A DNA stretch of 26,062 nt from an uncultured Lachnospiraceae bacterium (GTDB lineage: Bacteria > Bacillota_A > Clostridia > Lachnospirales > Lachnospiraceae), in assembly GCA_947564305.1 (NCBI GenBank), contig CANOBT010000077.1:1-26062 (forward strand). Reading direction: 5' to 3'. Numbering within the stretch: the stretch's first letter is position 1; each line of letters starts with the position of its first letter. The notes beneath the pieces were generated by a model. The model searched no databases and was not told the origin of the DNA. It worked only from the letters and a program-made list of their open reading frames with translations. Both the position numbers and the translations under genes were made by a program. Shown here piece by piece: positions 15,290 through 23,251 of the stretch.

Positions 15290-15403
15290 TAAAGAAGGAC
15301 ATCTGCGCTAACAGATGCCTAACAGGAGCTACCGATAGACGGTTAGCCCGATTAGTTAAATGCTAAAAATAACCGCATCCTTTGGTCGGGGGCGGTTATT
15401 TTT
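15290..15403 (+). ncRNA. Candidate type I antitoxin RNA
   Basis: An RNA of about 114 bases is predicted from the promoter at 15256 to the terminator at 15365-15403. It carries a 5' hairpin, CATCTG (15299-15304) with CAGATG, and no ribosome site or open frame. Its 3' part is fully complementary to the end of the toxin mRNA on the other strand, including the last codons and the shared terminator. This convergent tail-to-tail arrangement matches Fst/RNAII and TxpA/RatA-type loci. I remember similar sequences in other Lachnospiraceae but cannot cite a named family. Confidence 0.65.
15365..15403. terminator. Bidirectional terminator shared by toxin and antitoxin
   Basis: The 12-base arms 15365-15376 (ending ATAACCGC) and 15392-15403 are perfect inverted copies, giving A-run/GC stem/T-run on both strands. 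The toxin stop codon lies inside it. Confidence 0.88.
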
Positions 15404-15494
15404 GTGTCTTGTTACTATCCTTACCGATAGAGTATCCTATTCCAAAGCAGGTCAAGCCAAAGCTCAGCACTGCAATTAGCCCTAAAATATCCAT
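15396..15494 (-). CDS. Candidate type I toxin, 32-residue hydrophobic peptide
   Basis: From ATG 15494 to TAA 15398-15396 is a 32-residue peptide: one hydrophobic helix (ILGLIAVLSFGLTCFGIGY) and a short polar, lysine-bearing tail (KDSNKTQK). This is the usual shape of type I toxins that insert in the membrane. AAAGGAGG lies nine bases upstream. A promoter at 15606-15634 leaves a leader of about 105 bases. In the leader, AGCCCTC (about 15574-15568, minus) can pair with GAGGGCT of the ribosome site, and the same strand can instead form a stable CCCTC-TTCG-GAGGG hairpin, so translation can be masked. The toxin role is inferred from shape and context, not from a known sequence family. Confidence 0.65.
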   Translation of the reverse strand: MDILGLIAVLSFGLTCFGIGYSIGKDSNKTQK

Positions 15495-15605
15495 TGGCTC
15501 AGCCCTCCTTTCCTTTCAATTCCCTTACAGGTTTCTATGTAATCGGAGGGTCACAGTCCCTCCGAAGAGGGCTAACCGCCTACCATCTTGGGAAGTCCCA
15601 AATAA

Positions 15606-15634
15606 ATACTACCATAATTCGACAGGAAGTACAA
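15606..15634 (-). promoter_or_regulatory. Promoter of the candidate toxin
   Basis: TTGTAC (15634-15629), 17 bases, TAGTAT (15611-15606) on the minus strand. Between here and the toxin start (15495-15605) lies only the structured leader. Confidence 0.75.
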
Positions 15635-15700
15635 TCTGATTTTTCCTCTCTGCGAAAATGTTTACATCTACAATTCGCAACATACCACATCGAGAACAAC

Positions 15701-15748
15701 AAAGAACTATCGTAAAATAATTTATTCATACTTTTACGATAGTTCTTT
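15701..15748 (-). terminator. Long hairpin after the ABC permease gene
   Basis: Arms 15701-15717 and 15732-15748 (AAAGAACTATCG...) are perfect 17-base inverted copies with a 14-base loop, beginning three bases after the permease stop. The tail on the minus strand is only moderately T-rich, so it may serve as a terminator or 3' stabiliser. Confidence 0.7.
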
Positions 15749-15751
15749 ATG

Positions 15752-16978
15752 TCACTTATTCACCTGATGCCCCCGAAACATCCAATACCCCGCCACCGAA
15801 AACACCACGGCCGCAATCCCATTGACAAGCACATCCACAGACAGACAGCTAAACACCTTCCCGCCAAACGAATATGCCGTATAGTCGAAAAAGGAAAAAT
15901 GCAGGATATTAGACGGCAGCAGCGACAGAATATGTTCCAACACATATCCGCCGGACCCCATCTGCAAAAATGTCGGAATGATCAGCAGAAGAAATGCTAC
16001 GACGATGACTCCATATGCATTTTTAAATATGGAAGACATCCACAATGTCACCGCCATGATGCCCAAAGTCAGAATATATCCCAGACCAAACAAAATCAAA
16101 CATGCCTGCCCCATTGTAACATCATAACTCACAGGCGCAGACGGGTTATACCACTGCACAGGCAGGTCCCATCCTTCGGTTCCCAAAAATAAAAGCACCA
16201 CGGCGGAATTGAGTATTGTAATCCCCACATAAACAGCGCTTGCATACAGCCACGCGGTTATGACTTTTGCTGCAGGCAGCCTGCTTTTCCCATATTTCAT
16301 ACAAAGGAAAAGAGAATCGCATTTGGACTGGTATTCCCCTGCAAATACCGGTGCAATTCCGACACAGACGATCATCATGAGCAGAATCCCCCAGCTCAGA
16401 TTAATTAAAATAAGTTCCCATCCTTCCCAGTATCCAAACGAAATCGCTTCTTGCATTTCATTTCGTTGATTCCAATACGCAGCCTGTTCCGGCGTTATTT
16501 TCCCGATGCTTTCCAGTAATGCCGTATATTCCTTCTTTTCCTCTGAACGTGCCTGATAAAAATCCCGTCCCATATTTTCCTGATATACAGTCTCCACTCC
16601 ATCATCGGTCGAACCTTCATAAGTACGGCTGATAAAGGAATGCAATCGTTGTTTCGGTAAAAAAAGCGTCCGCCAGATTTTATCGGATGCGCTTTGTGAA
16701 TCACCTGATTCCCTTTTTATGTTTTCTGCTCCGTCAAGATATTCCTGCATGATTCTTTCCACCGTCTCCTGGTCTAACGTTAATCTTGTCTGTGTCTGCT
16801 TCAACACTTCTTTTGCAGAAAGGCCGTAAACCCACATTCCTTCGTTGTCCACTACCCCCACCTGCTTTATATTTGCCCAGGTATTAAAGAGCACGAACAG
16901 AAGGCATCCGAGTACCGAGAGCTGTGTCAGCCTGCTCCCCCATATTTTTTTCCATTCATACCGTATCATATCGCCCAT
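15752..16978 (-). CDS. ABC transporter permease with a large extracellular loop
   Basis: The 408-residue product has one membrane helix near residues 18-36, then a charged stretch of about 160 residues (probably extracellular). At least five hydrophobic helices follow in the C-terminal half (for example LILINLSWGILLMMIVCVGI and CLILFGLGYILTLGIMAVTL). This topology fits ABC-2-type permeases of small export or self-protection systems. ATG 16978 follows GGGAGGAGG by six bases and overlaps the end of the ATPase gene by 23 bases, so a longer frame from 17050 is rejected. It works with the ATPase encoded just before it; substrate unknown. It is the last gene of the sigma-factor operon. Confidence 0.88.
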   Translation of the reverse strand: MGDMIRYEWKKIWGSRLTQLSVLGCLLFVLFNTWANIKQVGVVDNEGMWVYGLSAKEVLKQTQTRLTLDQETVERIMQEYLDGAENIKRESGDSQSASDKIWRTLFLPKQRLHSFISRTYEGSTDDGVETVYQENMGRDFYQARSEEKKEYTALLESIGKITPEQAAYWNQRNEMQEAISFGYWEGWELILINLSWGILLMMIVCVGIAPVFAGEYQSKCDSLFLCMKYGKSRLPAAKVITAWLYASAVYVGITILNSAVVLLFLGTEGWDLPVQWYNPSAPVSYDVTMGQACLILFGLGYILTLGIMAVTLWMSSIFKNAYGVIVVAFLLLIIPTFLQMGSGGYVLEHILSLLPSNILHFSFFDYTAYSFGGKVFSCLSVDVLVNGIAAVVFSVAGYWMFRGHQVNK

Positions 16979-17846
16979 ATTTTTCCTCCTCCCAAAAGCA
17001 CTGCAGATACAAGTCCTCCAGAACCGGCTCCGCCTGTCTTGCGCCCTCATAAGGGCACGCGCCGGAAATAACTCTGGCCTCTACCATATTTCCACGGTTA
17101 TGCGCGTTTGCAATACAATACCGCTGCTCAAATCCCGGCCACTCTTTCTGCGGCACAGCACACTCCCAGACCATGCCGTCCACTTCCGTAACCAATTCTT
17201 CCGCCGGGCCATCCAGAATAAAACGGCCTTTTTTCATGACCAATATCCTATCGGAAATATACTCAATATCCGACACAATATGGGTAGAAATAATGATAAT
17301 CTTGTCTTTCGACATTCCTGAAATGAGATTTCGAAAGTACACCCTTTCTTTTGGGTCCAGCCCCGCCGTAGGTTCGTCCAAAATGAGGATTTTCGGGTCG
17401 TTTAAAAGGGCCTGTGCAATCCCAAGACGCCGTTTCATCCCGCCGGAAAAAGTTCTGATTTTGTGGTTCGTCTCTTCCTCCAGATTCACAAGATGCAGAA
17501 GCTCCTCTGTCCTTTTTTTGGCAAAATGTGGTTCCAAACCCTTGATAGACGAGATATACAGCAGAAAATCTTTTGCCGTAAAGCCCGGCGTATATCCGAA
17601 TTCCTGCGGTAAATATCCCAGTAAATCACGGTAGTCTGCCCCCATGCTGACCGTATTTTTCCCGTCCAGCTTTACTTCTCCTGCCGTTGGCTGCACAATA
17701 CCGCAGACCATCTGGATCAGGGTCGTTTTTCCGGCGCCGTTGGCGCCCAGGAATCCATAAATTCCTGGTGAAAGCTCGGCGCTCACCTGCTCCACGGCAG
17801 CTTTATTTTTAAAATGTTTCGATAATCGCTCTAACGTTAATCTCAC
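16956..17846 (-). CDS. ABC transporter ATP-binding protein
   Basis: This is a complete 296-residue ABC ATPase. It has Walker A GANGAGKTT (34-42), Q-loop LPQEFG (79-84), signature FSGGMKRR (133-140), Walker B LILDEP (154-159) and switch histidine 189 in STHI. A C-terminal extension of about 80 residues follows. It energises the permease encoded next. Translation starts at a GTG (17846), directly after the TAA of the upstream membrane-protein gene, which indicates translational coupling. The family resembles drug/peptide exporters, including YxlF of the Bacillus subtilis sigY operon. Direction and substrate are not determinable. Confidence 0.95.
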   Translation of the reverse strand: MRLTLERLSKHFKNKAAVEQVSAELSPGIYGFLGANGAGKTTLIQMVCGIVQPTAGEVKLDGKNTVSMGADYRDLLGYLPQEFGYTPGFTAKDFLLYISSIKGLEPHFAKKRTEELLHLVNLEEETNHKIRTFSGGMKRRLGIAQALLNDPKILILDEPTAGLDPKERVYFRNLISGMSKDKIIIISTHIVSDIEYISDRILVMKKGRFILDGPAEELVTEVDGMVWECAVPQKEWPGFEQRYCIANAHNRGNMVEARVISGACPYEGARQAEPVLEDLYLQCFWEEEKYGRYDTV

Positions 17847-18584
17847 TTATATCACCGCTCCCTTAAATTGAATCAATTTTTTCGTCTCTCTTATGACCCC
17901 CAACGCTGAGACTGTTCCAAGCATCATCCACGCACCCGCATTTCTCACTTCAAAAAGCTGGTATCCTTTAAAAACAATCATTACAAATACAATCGCAATT
18001 CCCCATGTCATACAATAGGGCAGGGCATTTTCATCATTCTTGCGGTTCAAGACAGCCAGACAGCCCAGGCACATCAAATTATAGGGAACCCACGCATACA
18101 GAAAAATCTGCCAAAGATATACCTCTTTCCACAAAATCAATACCACAGTGCCGACGGTAAATGCCAACAAGTCTACCGCACCGGAAACCATCAGCCGGAA
18201 CATCAGGATTTCATGCAGTGAATGCCTTGCTGTCATCTGTAATTCCAGCATCCCCGGCTGGCAGACATCACATAGCACATTCGCATTTGCCATACAGAGT
18301 ATTGGTCCGGAGATTGCGACAAACGTCCAAAGCCAACTGTCCGGATCTATTCCCTCGGAAAGAATCAGAAACAGAAGGAATCCAGTAAGAATCAATTTCA
18401 TTCCCCAGAATTCTTTCCGTATAAAACGAATCTGGTCCTGGAAGAACTGCCTTGTCGTCATTCTCTGTTTCTCCGGATGAAACTGGATTTCTTTTGCTTT
18501 GGCAATGGTGTTTTCCATTCTCGCGAAATCATATTGCGGAATTGTCAACGACTTAAGCTTACGTTTTAATTTTCGGTCTCTCAT
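17847..18584 (-). CDS. Membrane protein, possible anti-sigma or transporter partner
   Basis: The 245-residue product has a basic cytoplasmic N-terminus (about 60 residues) and six hydrophobic segments (for example LILTGFLLFLILSEGI, LLAFTVGTVVLIL, GIAIVFVMIVFKGY). Its position between a sigma factor and ABC genes fits a membrane anti-sigma factor, as in sigY-yxlC/D/E, or an accessory subunit of the transporter; I see no classical anti-sigma zinc motif. ATG 18584 overlaps the sigma stop (TGATG) and follows GGGGG by six bases, which is better than the GTG at 18587. Confidence 0.8.
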   Translation of the reverse strand: MRDRKLKRKLKSLTIPQYDFARMENTIAKAKEIQFHPEKQRMTTRQFFQDQIRFIRKEFWGMKLILTGFLLFLILSEGIDPDSWLWTFVAISGPILCMANANVLCDVCQPGMLELQMTARHSLHEILMFRLMVSGAVDLLAFTVGTVVLILWKEVYLWQIFLYAWVPYNLMCLGCLAVLNRKNDENALPYCMTWGIAIVFVMIVFKGYQLFEVRNAGAWMMLGTVSALGVIRETKKLIQFKGAVI

Positions 18585-19111
18585 CACGTTCCCCCTTTGC
18601 TTTTTGTAACCAATTTTTCTCTCAATATTTTTTCCGCATGTTTCAGCTTATACCGCACTGTCGATGCCGGAATCCCTACAATAGTGGAGATATCCTTTAT
18701 CCTCAAGTCCTGGTAATAGCGCAGAATTATGATATCCTTTTCTGTTTTCTCCAGTGTCGATAATGCATCCAGAATCATAATTCTATCCAGAATACCTTCC
18801 GTAATGTCCGGCGCTGCTTCCTCCTGATTCTTTATTTCTTCCTCATAAATTTCCTTTGGTTTCTTAAAATAATTTTTTATCAAATTCCGGGCAATCACAT
18901 AGAGATAGTTTCTTATTTTTCCGTAATCTTGATAGAAGTCCAGATGATTGAGAAACCGCAGAAACACCTCCTGCGTCATATCCTCTGCCAACTGGCGCTG
19001 ATTCAGGTGACAGCAGCAGTATCTATAAATCTCTTCATAGTTATCCGTTATTAATTTTTCCAGATAGCCATCTTTGTACAAAATATGGCTCAACAAACCG
19101 CTGCCAAGCAC
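18584..19111 (-). CDS. Sigma-70 family (ECF-like) sigma factor
   Basis: The protein has region 2 (LAEDMTQEVFLRFLNHLDFY, then a core-binding helix with IRNYLYVIARNLIKNYF) and a C-terminal region 4 helix-turn-helix (RIKDISTIVGIPASTVRYKL). It has no region 1 or 3, as in extracytoplasmic-function sigma factors. The upstream ATG at 19132 is immediately followed by AGGAGGGGAG, so the true start is probably GTG 19111, six bases after it, giving 175 residues. It heads a four-gene operon (sigma, membrane protein, ABC ATPase, ABC permease) like sigY-yxlCDEFG of Bacillus subtilis, and probably directs transcription of envelope-stress or peptide-export genes. Confidence 0.92.
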   Translation of the reverse strand: MLGSGLLSHILYKDGYLEKLITDNYEEIYRYCCCHLNQRQLAEDMTQEVFLRFLNHLDFYQDYGKIRNYLYVIARNLIKNYFKKPKEIYEEEIKNQEEAAPDITEGILDRIMILDALSTLEKTEKDIIILRYYQDLRIKDISTIVGIPASTVRYKLKHAEKILREKLVTKSKGGT

Positions 19112-19188
19112 AGGCTGCTCCCCTCCTGTCATATGACATGCCCTGGGAAATCAAACGCCAGGTGCAGATGCCTTTCCAATAATGCTTT

Positions 19189-19217
19189 TTGAGTACTCAA
19201 TTAATATAACAATTGAG
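19189..19217 (-). promoter_or_regulatory. Promoter and nested palindromes of the sigma operon
   Basis: On the minus strand an extended -10, TG-T-TATATT (box at 19208-19203), lies between two exact 7-base arms CTCAATT (19196-19202) and AATTGAG (19211-19217). A 12-base palindrome TTGAGTACTCAA (19189-19200) overlaps the expected start point. The layout suggests repressor control of the operon. The -35 is weak (TTGTTT at 19 bases). Nothing else is seen between 19112 and 19276. Confidence 0.5.
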
Positions 19218-19276
19218 AGGGAGAAAAAAACAAGTTTTTTAAAAATTTTTTGCACTATATTTTCTGCAAGTCAAAA

Positions 19277-19310
19277 TAAAAATGCGCCTGCCGTTTTGGC
19301 AAACGCATTT
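19277..19310 (-). terminator. Terminator of the P-loop kinase unit
   Basis: On the minus strand AAATGCGTTTGCC (19310-19298), loop of five, GGCAGGCGCATTT (19292-19280), then TTATTTT. The stem has two G-U wobbles. It starts 20 bases after the kinase stop. Confidence 0.88.
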
Positions 19311-19329
19311 CTCCTTATCAACTGCTTTT

Positions 19330-19860
19330 TCAATCTCCAAGTGTTGTGATACAGTAATGTACATCATATTCTGTATCGATCAACTTGTAATTGACTTGAT
19401 ATTTCCGACACATTTTCAACGCTTTTAAATTGTCCTCCACTACAGATTCTATCGCGCAGTCCGAATCATCTAATCTCTGCTCTATTACGCTAGCGAAGCC
19501 TTTTATATCCTTAAAATGAGTTTTAATGTAATTCTCACTCATTACAAGACAGACATATTTTATATCCGGCAAATAATGTTCATCAAAATCTTTTTTCCAG
19601 TTGAACGGAATATAGCATCCCTCTACAATGAGATTTTGCTTATTTTCAATGACTGTTTTTATCATTTCCCTGACAATCGGCCACAGAAAATCGGTTAGTT
19701 CGTGGTCCTCATCCATAGGGGTGAGCATGGTATTGCCGCTGCGTATAAGCCCCATCTTCAGATGGTCTATGGACAGGTATGGATAACTGTATTTTTCAAG
19801 CAGCCGCTGTGCCAAATTTGTTTTTCCTGTATGGGATGGTCCTGCAATCAAAATAACCAT
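19330..19860 (-). CDS. P-loop nucleoside/nucleotide-kinase-like ATPase
   Basis: The 176-residue protein opens with a strand and Walker A (LIAGPSHTGKTNLAQ, GKT at 12-14), then a DHLKMG element in place of the usual nucleotide-monophosphate lid. A Walker-B-like NLIVEGCYIPF and a helical C-terminus follow. It looks like a small kinase of the AAA_33/adenylate-kinase-like group; zeta-toxin or 2-phosphoglycerate kinase relatives are alternatives. ATG 19860 lies seven bases after CGGAG and 17 bases after the stop of the FakA-C-like gene, so they form one operon. The substrate is not identifiable; it carries no antitoxin-like partner, which argues against a zeta toxin. Confidence 0.8.
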   Translation of the reverse strand: MVILIAGPSHTGKTNLAQRLLEKYSYPYLSIDHLKMGLIRSGNTMLTPMDEDHELTDFLWPIVREMIKTVIENKQNLIVEGCYIPFNWKKDFDEHYLPDIKYVCLVMSENYIKTHFKDIKGFASVIEQRLDDSDCAIESVVEDNLKALKMCRKYQVNYKLIDTEYDVHYCITTLGD

Positions 19861-19877
19861 ATCTTATCTCCGTTAAA

Positions 19878-20135
19878 TTATCCTTTCAATCCTCTTGACT
19901 GTCTGTCCATATCCTCTATAACAATATCGTATATTTCTCCCAATGTTGAGCAATATTCAAGCACTTTCCAGGGTTCATTTGTGTGAAAATGAATCTTTAT
20001 CAACTCCTCATCGCCAACTGCTAAAAGACAGTCTCCTCGAAAGTTATCTGTAAAATATTCACTGATAACATCCTCGTCAAGATCCTCTCCCTCAATCAAT
20101 AACTGTGTATCATATTTGAATTCTAATGTATCCAT
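19878..20135 (-). CDS. Stand-alone FakA/DAK C-terminal-domain protein
   Basis: The 85-residue product corresponds to the last domain of fatty-acid kinase FakA/YloV. It starts in LEFKYDTQLLIEG, has the core GDCLLAVGDEELIKIHFHTNEP, and ends in GEIYDIVIEDMDRQ. The N-terminal kinase (DAK2) and middle domains of FakA are absent. Short versions are often annotated as kinase to dihydroxyacetone kinase. ATG 20135 is preceded by GGGAGG seven bases upstream. The histidine pair HFH is retained, but alone it cannot phosphorylate; a regulatory or lipid-binding role is possible. It is cotranscribed with the P-loop kinase. Confidence 0.85.
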   Translation of the reverse strand: MDTLEFKYDTQLLIEGEDLDEDVISEYFTDNFRGDCLLAVGDEELIKIHFHTNEPWKVLEYCSTLGEIYDIVIEDMDRQSRGLKG

Positions 20136-20197
20136 CTGCTACCTCCCGAAAATTCCAATTTGAGATCAGTGACTTTATTTTTCCCGTCTCTATGAGA

Positions 20198-20206
20198 ATT
20201 ATAGCA
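20198..20206 (-). promoter_or_regulatory. Extended -10 promoter of the FakA-C/kinase unit
   Basis: TGC-TATAAT (20206-20198, minus) is a full extended -10 with a weak -35, placed 63 bases before the FakA-C-like start and after the GH13 stop. Confidence 0.65.
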
Positions 20207-20228
20207 CTCACTCACGGCAGACACCATT

Positions 20229-21902
20229 CTATCTTGATAAAACAACCATTGCTTCATATGGTTTCAACGTCATCCTTCCGTTATCGCCAAATCCGCAGTT
20301 CCCGTCATAATTCCGAATGAGAACCTCACCCCTCAGGAATTCCTCCGGCATCTCAAATGCTGTCTCTTCCGCGGTAAAGCTGCATACAACCAGAAGTTTC
20401 TTATCCCCAAGTGTTCTCGTATAAGCATAAATTTCCTTCGAATCCGGCAGGAGCAGGTCATAGGTTCCGTATACGATAATCTCGTTTTCCTTCCGCAGCC
20501 GGATCAATTTTTTATAATAATTCAATATGGAATCATCCCTGCCGGTCTGTTCCTCTGCGTTGATCTCCGTATAATTCGGATTGACCATGATCCAGGGAGT
20601 GCCGCTGGTAAAGCCTGCGTTTTCCTTCTCATTCCATTGGAATGGTGTGCGGGCATTGTCACGGCTCTTATACCGCAGGAAGCGCATCATCTCCTCTTTA
20701 GAAAATACGCCCTGCTCAGTCAGCTCGTAGTAGGCGTTGATGCTGTCCAGATCCCGGAAGTCTTCGATGGTCTCAAAAGGAACATTGGTCATACCCAGTT
20801 CCTGTCCCTGATAAATGTACGGGGTTCCCTGCATCATATGAAGGCAGGTTGCCAACATTTTCGCGGAAGCCTCCCAGTACTCGCCGTCATTTCCGAAACG
20901 AGATACGGAACGGGGCTGGTCATGGTTTTCCCAGAAAAGACTGTTCCACGCAATCTCTTCCAGCCCCTTCTGCCAGCGGGTAAGTATTTCCTTCATATCT
21001 CTCAGATCCATTTTCTTGTCTGACCATTTGTTGTCACCGTCCGCGTCCACATCCATGTGTTCGAACTGGAAGACCATGTTCAGCTCTTTTCCATCGCTGC
21101 GGGCATATTTCTTCGCCTCTTCCAGTGTCACGCCGGAGCATTCGCCTACGGTAATCGTGTCCGCGCGGTTCAGGACTTTTTCACGCATTTCCTGCAGATA
21201 TTCGTGGACATGAGGGCCGTTGGCAGGTTCATTGAAGCTGGCGTATCCGTTGATGCCGGGAACGCCGTCCGGCAGATCCGGCTTTTTGGAGATCAGACTG
21301 ATCACGTCCATGCGGAATCCGTCTACGCCTTTATCAATCCACCAGTTCATCATCTTGAAAACCTCATCCCGGACAACCGGATTGTCCCAGTTCAGATCCG
21401 GCTGCTTTTTCGAGAAGAGATGGAGATAATACATTTCTGTCTCCGGGTCATATTCCCATGCCGGACCGGAGAAGCAGGAACCCCAGTTGTTCGGTTCCTT
21501 GCCATCCTTTGCAGGACGCCAGATGTAGTAATCCCGGTAAGGATTGTCCGCCGATTTCCGGCTTTCCACAAACCAGCGGTGCTCATCGGAGGTATGGTTC
21601 ACCACCAGATCCATCACCAGTTTGAGCCCCCGCTCGTGCATGGCCGCAAGCATTTCATCAAAATCCTCCATGGTGCCGAATTCTTCCATGATTGCCTGAT
21701 AGTCGCTGATATCATATCCGTTGTCATCGTTGGGCGACTGATAGACCGGAGAGAGCCAGACCACATCGACTCCCAGTTCCTTCAGATAATCCAGTTTGGA
21801 AGTGATTCCCTTGATATCTCCAATCCCGTCTCCGTTGCTGTCACAGAAACTTCTCGGATAAATCTGATAAACGACACTTTCTTTCCACCATTTTTTCTCC
21901 AT
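20229..21902 (-). CDS. Oligo-1,6-glucosidase / alpha-glucosidase, GH13
   Basis: The 557-residue enzyme is a full-length GH13 (subfamily 31 type) intracellular alpha-glucosidase releasing glucose from the non-reducing end of short alpha-glucans. Conserved regions are all present: DLVVNHTSDEH (98-108), GFRMDV with nucleophile Asp199, TVGEC with acid/base Glu254, and ENHDQPR with Asp328. The residue after the nucleophile is Val200, which in this family is the mark of alpha-1,6 specificity (isomaltose-type substrates). No signal peptide. ATG 21902 follows AAGGGAG by eight bases; the ATG at 21920 overlaps that site and the transporter stop. It is the third gene of the esterase-transporter-glucosidase operon. 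Confidence 0.96.
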   Translation of the reverse strand: MEKKWWKESVVYQIYPRSFCDSNGDGIGDIKGITSKLDYLKELGVDVVWLSPVYQSPNDDNGYDISDYQAIMEEFGTMEDFDEMLAAMHERGLKLVMDLVVNHTSDEHRWFVESRKSADNPYRDYYIWRPAKDGKEPNNWGSCFSGPAWEYDPETEMYYLHLFSKKQPDLNWDNPVVRDEVFKMMNWWIDKGVDGFRMDVISLISKKPDLPDGVPGINGYASFNEPANGPHVHEYLQEMREKVLNRADTITVGECSGVTLEEAKKYARSDGKELNMVFQFEHMDVDADGDNKWSDKKMDLRDMKEILTRWQKGLEEIAWNSLFWENHDQPRSVSRFGNDGEYWEASAKMLATCLHMMQGTPYIYQGQELGMTNVPFETIEDFRDLDSINAYYELTEQGVFSKEEMMRFLRYKSRDNARTPFQWNEKENAGFTSGTPWIMVNPNYTEINAEEQTGRDDSILNYYKKLIRLRKENEIIVYGTYDLLLPDSKEIYAYTRTLGDKKLLVVCSFTAEETAFEMPEEFLRGEVLIRNYDGNCGFGDNGRMTLKPYEAMVVLSR

Positions 21903-21916
21903 TATAGAATCTCCCT

Positions 21917-23248
21917 TCATTCATTTTTCAGGCGGCGCTCTGCAAGGCATTTCTGTACTTCGGGCATTTCCTTTTCTACCTTAAAGATCATCATGCACAG
22001 AATCATACCAACGGACGCAAGGATCGGCACCCACAAAAAGCCAAGCTGAATCGAAAACAATGCTTTTGTTGTCTGTTCTGCATTTGCCACATAACCACCC
22101 CAGGACAAAATACCTGCAATCAGACTGCCGCTGACGCCCATTGCCAGTTTTGCAACAAATCCTTCTGTTGCACTGAGCATTCCGGAAGTTCTGGTTCCGC
22201 TTCTGTACTCACCGTAATCAATGATATCCGGCGATATCGCGAAACGGCAGCTCATAATCAGGTTAAATCCTAATGTGGCGATTGTGATTCCTCCCAGAAT
22301 GACCGCGATGTGGTTGATCAGCATTGCAAGGCTGCCTGCAATCACTATACTACATCCTATCATCATTGTATTTCTTTTTCCACACTTTTTTACGATCCAG
22401 GGCATGCCAATTGTTGCGGGCAGGCCGGCAAAGTTGGTCAGGACGCCTACGATCGGCATCAGATTGACCCGGTTCAGATTATACTGAAAATAATACATAA
22501 TGGAGCTGGCTCTTGTCATAAAAGCAAGGAACAGTAAAAAGGTAACGATAATGAAAAGCAGCCACTGAAAATTCAGGGTTTTGATGAATTTTTTTACAGA
22601 TACTGTCTCTTTTTCGTTTACCGCATGCACTTTCTCTTCTGTATGCTTAAAGGTAAAGAAGAATGTAAAAAGTGAAATGATTCCGAAGATCAACGCAGTC
22701 ATAAAATATCCTTTTGCATTGTCACCCTGTCCAAGCTGATTTACCAGAGGCATTGTAAAGGAAGTAACAATGGTTCCCGCAATCACGGAAAAAACGAGTC
22801 TCACACTTACCAAAATATTACGTTCCTGTAAATCACTGGTAAGGCTCGGCAGGATTGCGGAAAGCGGTACATTTACCAGGGTATACCCGGTACTCAGCAG
22901 AATATATGTAACATAAGCGTATATGATCTTTCCGGTCATGCCAAAGGGCGGAACGGTAAAAGCTAATACTGCGATTACGACAAACGGAATCGCTCCCCAT
23001 ATAAAATAAGGCCGGCATTTTCCCCATTTTGTGTTTGTTTTGTCAATGATCATTCCCATTAAAATGTCTGTGACCGCGTCAATAATCCTTGTCACCAACA
23101 TCAGGGAGCCTGTGACACCCAAAGCAAGTCCAAATACATCTGTATAAAATATCATCAGATAAGTTCCCATCATGTTATTGATCAGTCCGCACGCCAGATC
23201 GCCGGAACCATATCCAAGCCGAAGTCCCCATTTTGATTTATTTTCCAT
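21917..23248 (-). CDS. GPH-family sugar:cation symporter
   Basis: This 443-residue membrane protein has about twelve hydrophobic helices and the start typical of glycoside-pentoside-hexuronide symporters (LGYGSGDLACGLINNM), plus a cytoplasmic loop DAVTDILMGMIIDKTNTKWGKCRPY. There is no IIA-like C-terminal domain. It should bring a small glycoside or oligosaccharide into the cell with a cation, feeding the glucosidase that follows. ATG 23248 follows AGGAGG by seven bases and lies three bases after the esterase stop. Substrate is inferred from context to be an alpha-glucoside. Confidence 0.94.
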   Translation of the reverse strand: MENKSKWGLRLGYGSGDLACGLINNMMGTYLMIFYTDVFGLALGVTGSLMLVTRIIDAVTDILMGMIIDKTNTKWGKCRPYFIWGAIPFVVIAVLAFTVPPFGMTGKIIYAYVTYILLSTGYTLVNVPLSAILPSLTSDLQERNILVSVRLVFSVIAGTIVTSFTMPLVNQLGQGDNAKGYFMTALIFGIISLFTFFFTFKHTEEKVHAVNEKETVSVKKFIKTLNFQWLLFIIVTFLLFLAFMTRASSIMYYFQYNLNRVNLMPIVGVLTNFAGLPATIGMPWIVKKCGKRNTMMIGCSIVIAGSLAMLINHIAVILGGITIATLGFNLIMSCRFAISPDIIDYGEYRSGTRTSGMLSATEGFVAKLAMGVSGSLIAGILSWGGYVANAEQTTKALFSIQLGFLWVPILASVGMILCMMIFKVEKEMPEVQKCLAERRLKNE

Positions 23249-23251
23249 TGT

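Noticed and set aside
19330..19860. Zeta-type toxin
   Set aside because: There is a Walker A motif of the right kind, but no epsilon-like antitoxin gene and the partner gene is FakA-like.
21057..22049. A 330-codon plus-strand open frame opposite the glucosidase and transporter
   Set aside because: It is antisense to two well-supported genes with conserved catalytic motifs, has no ribosome site and encodes no recognisable domain.
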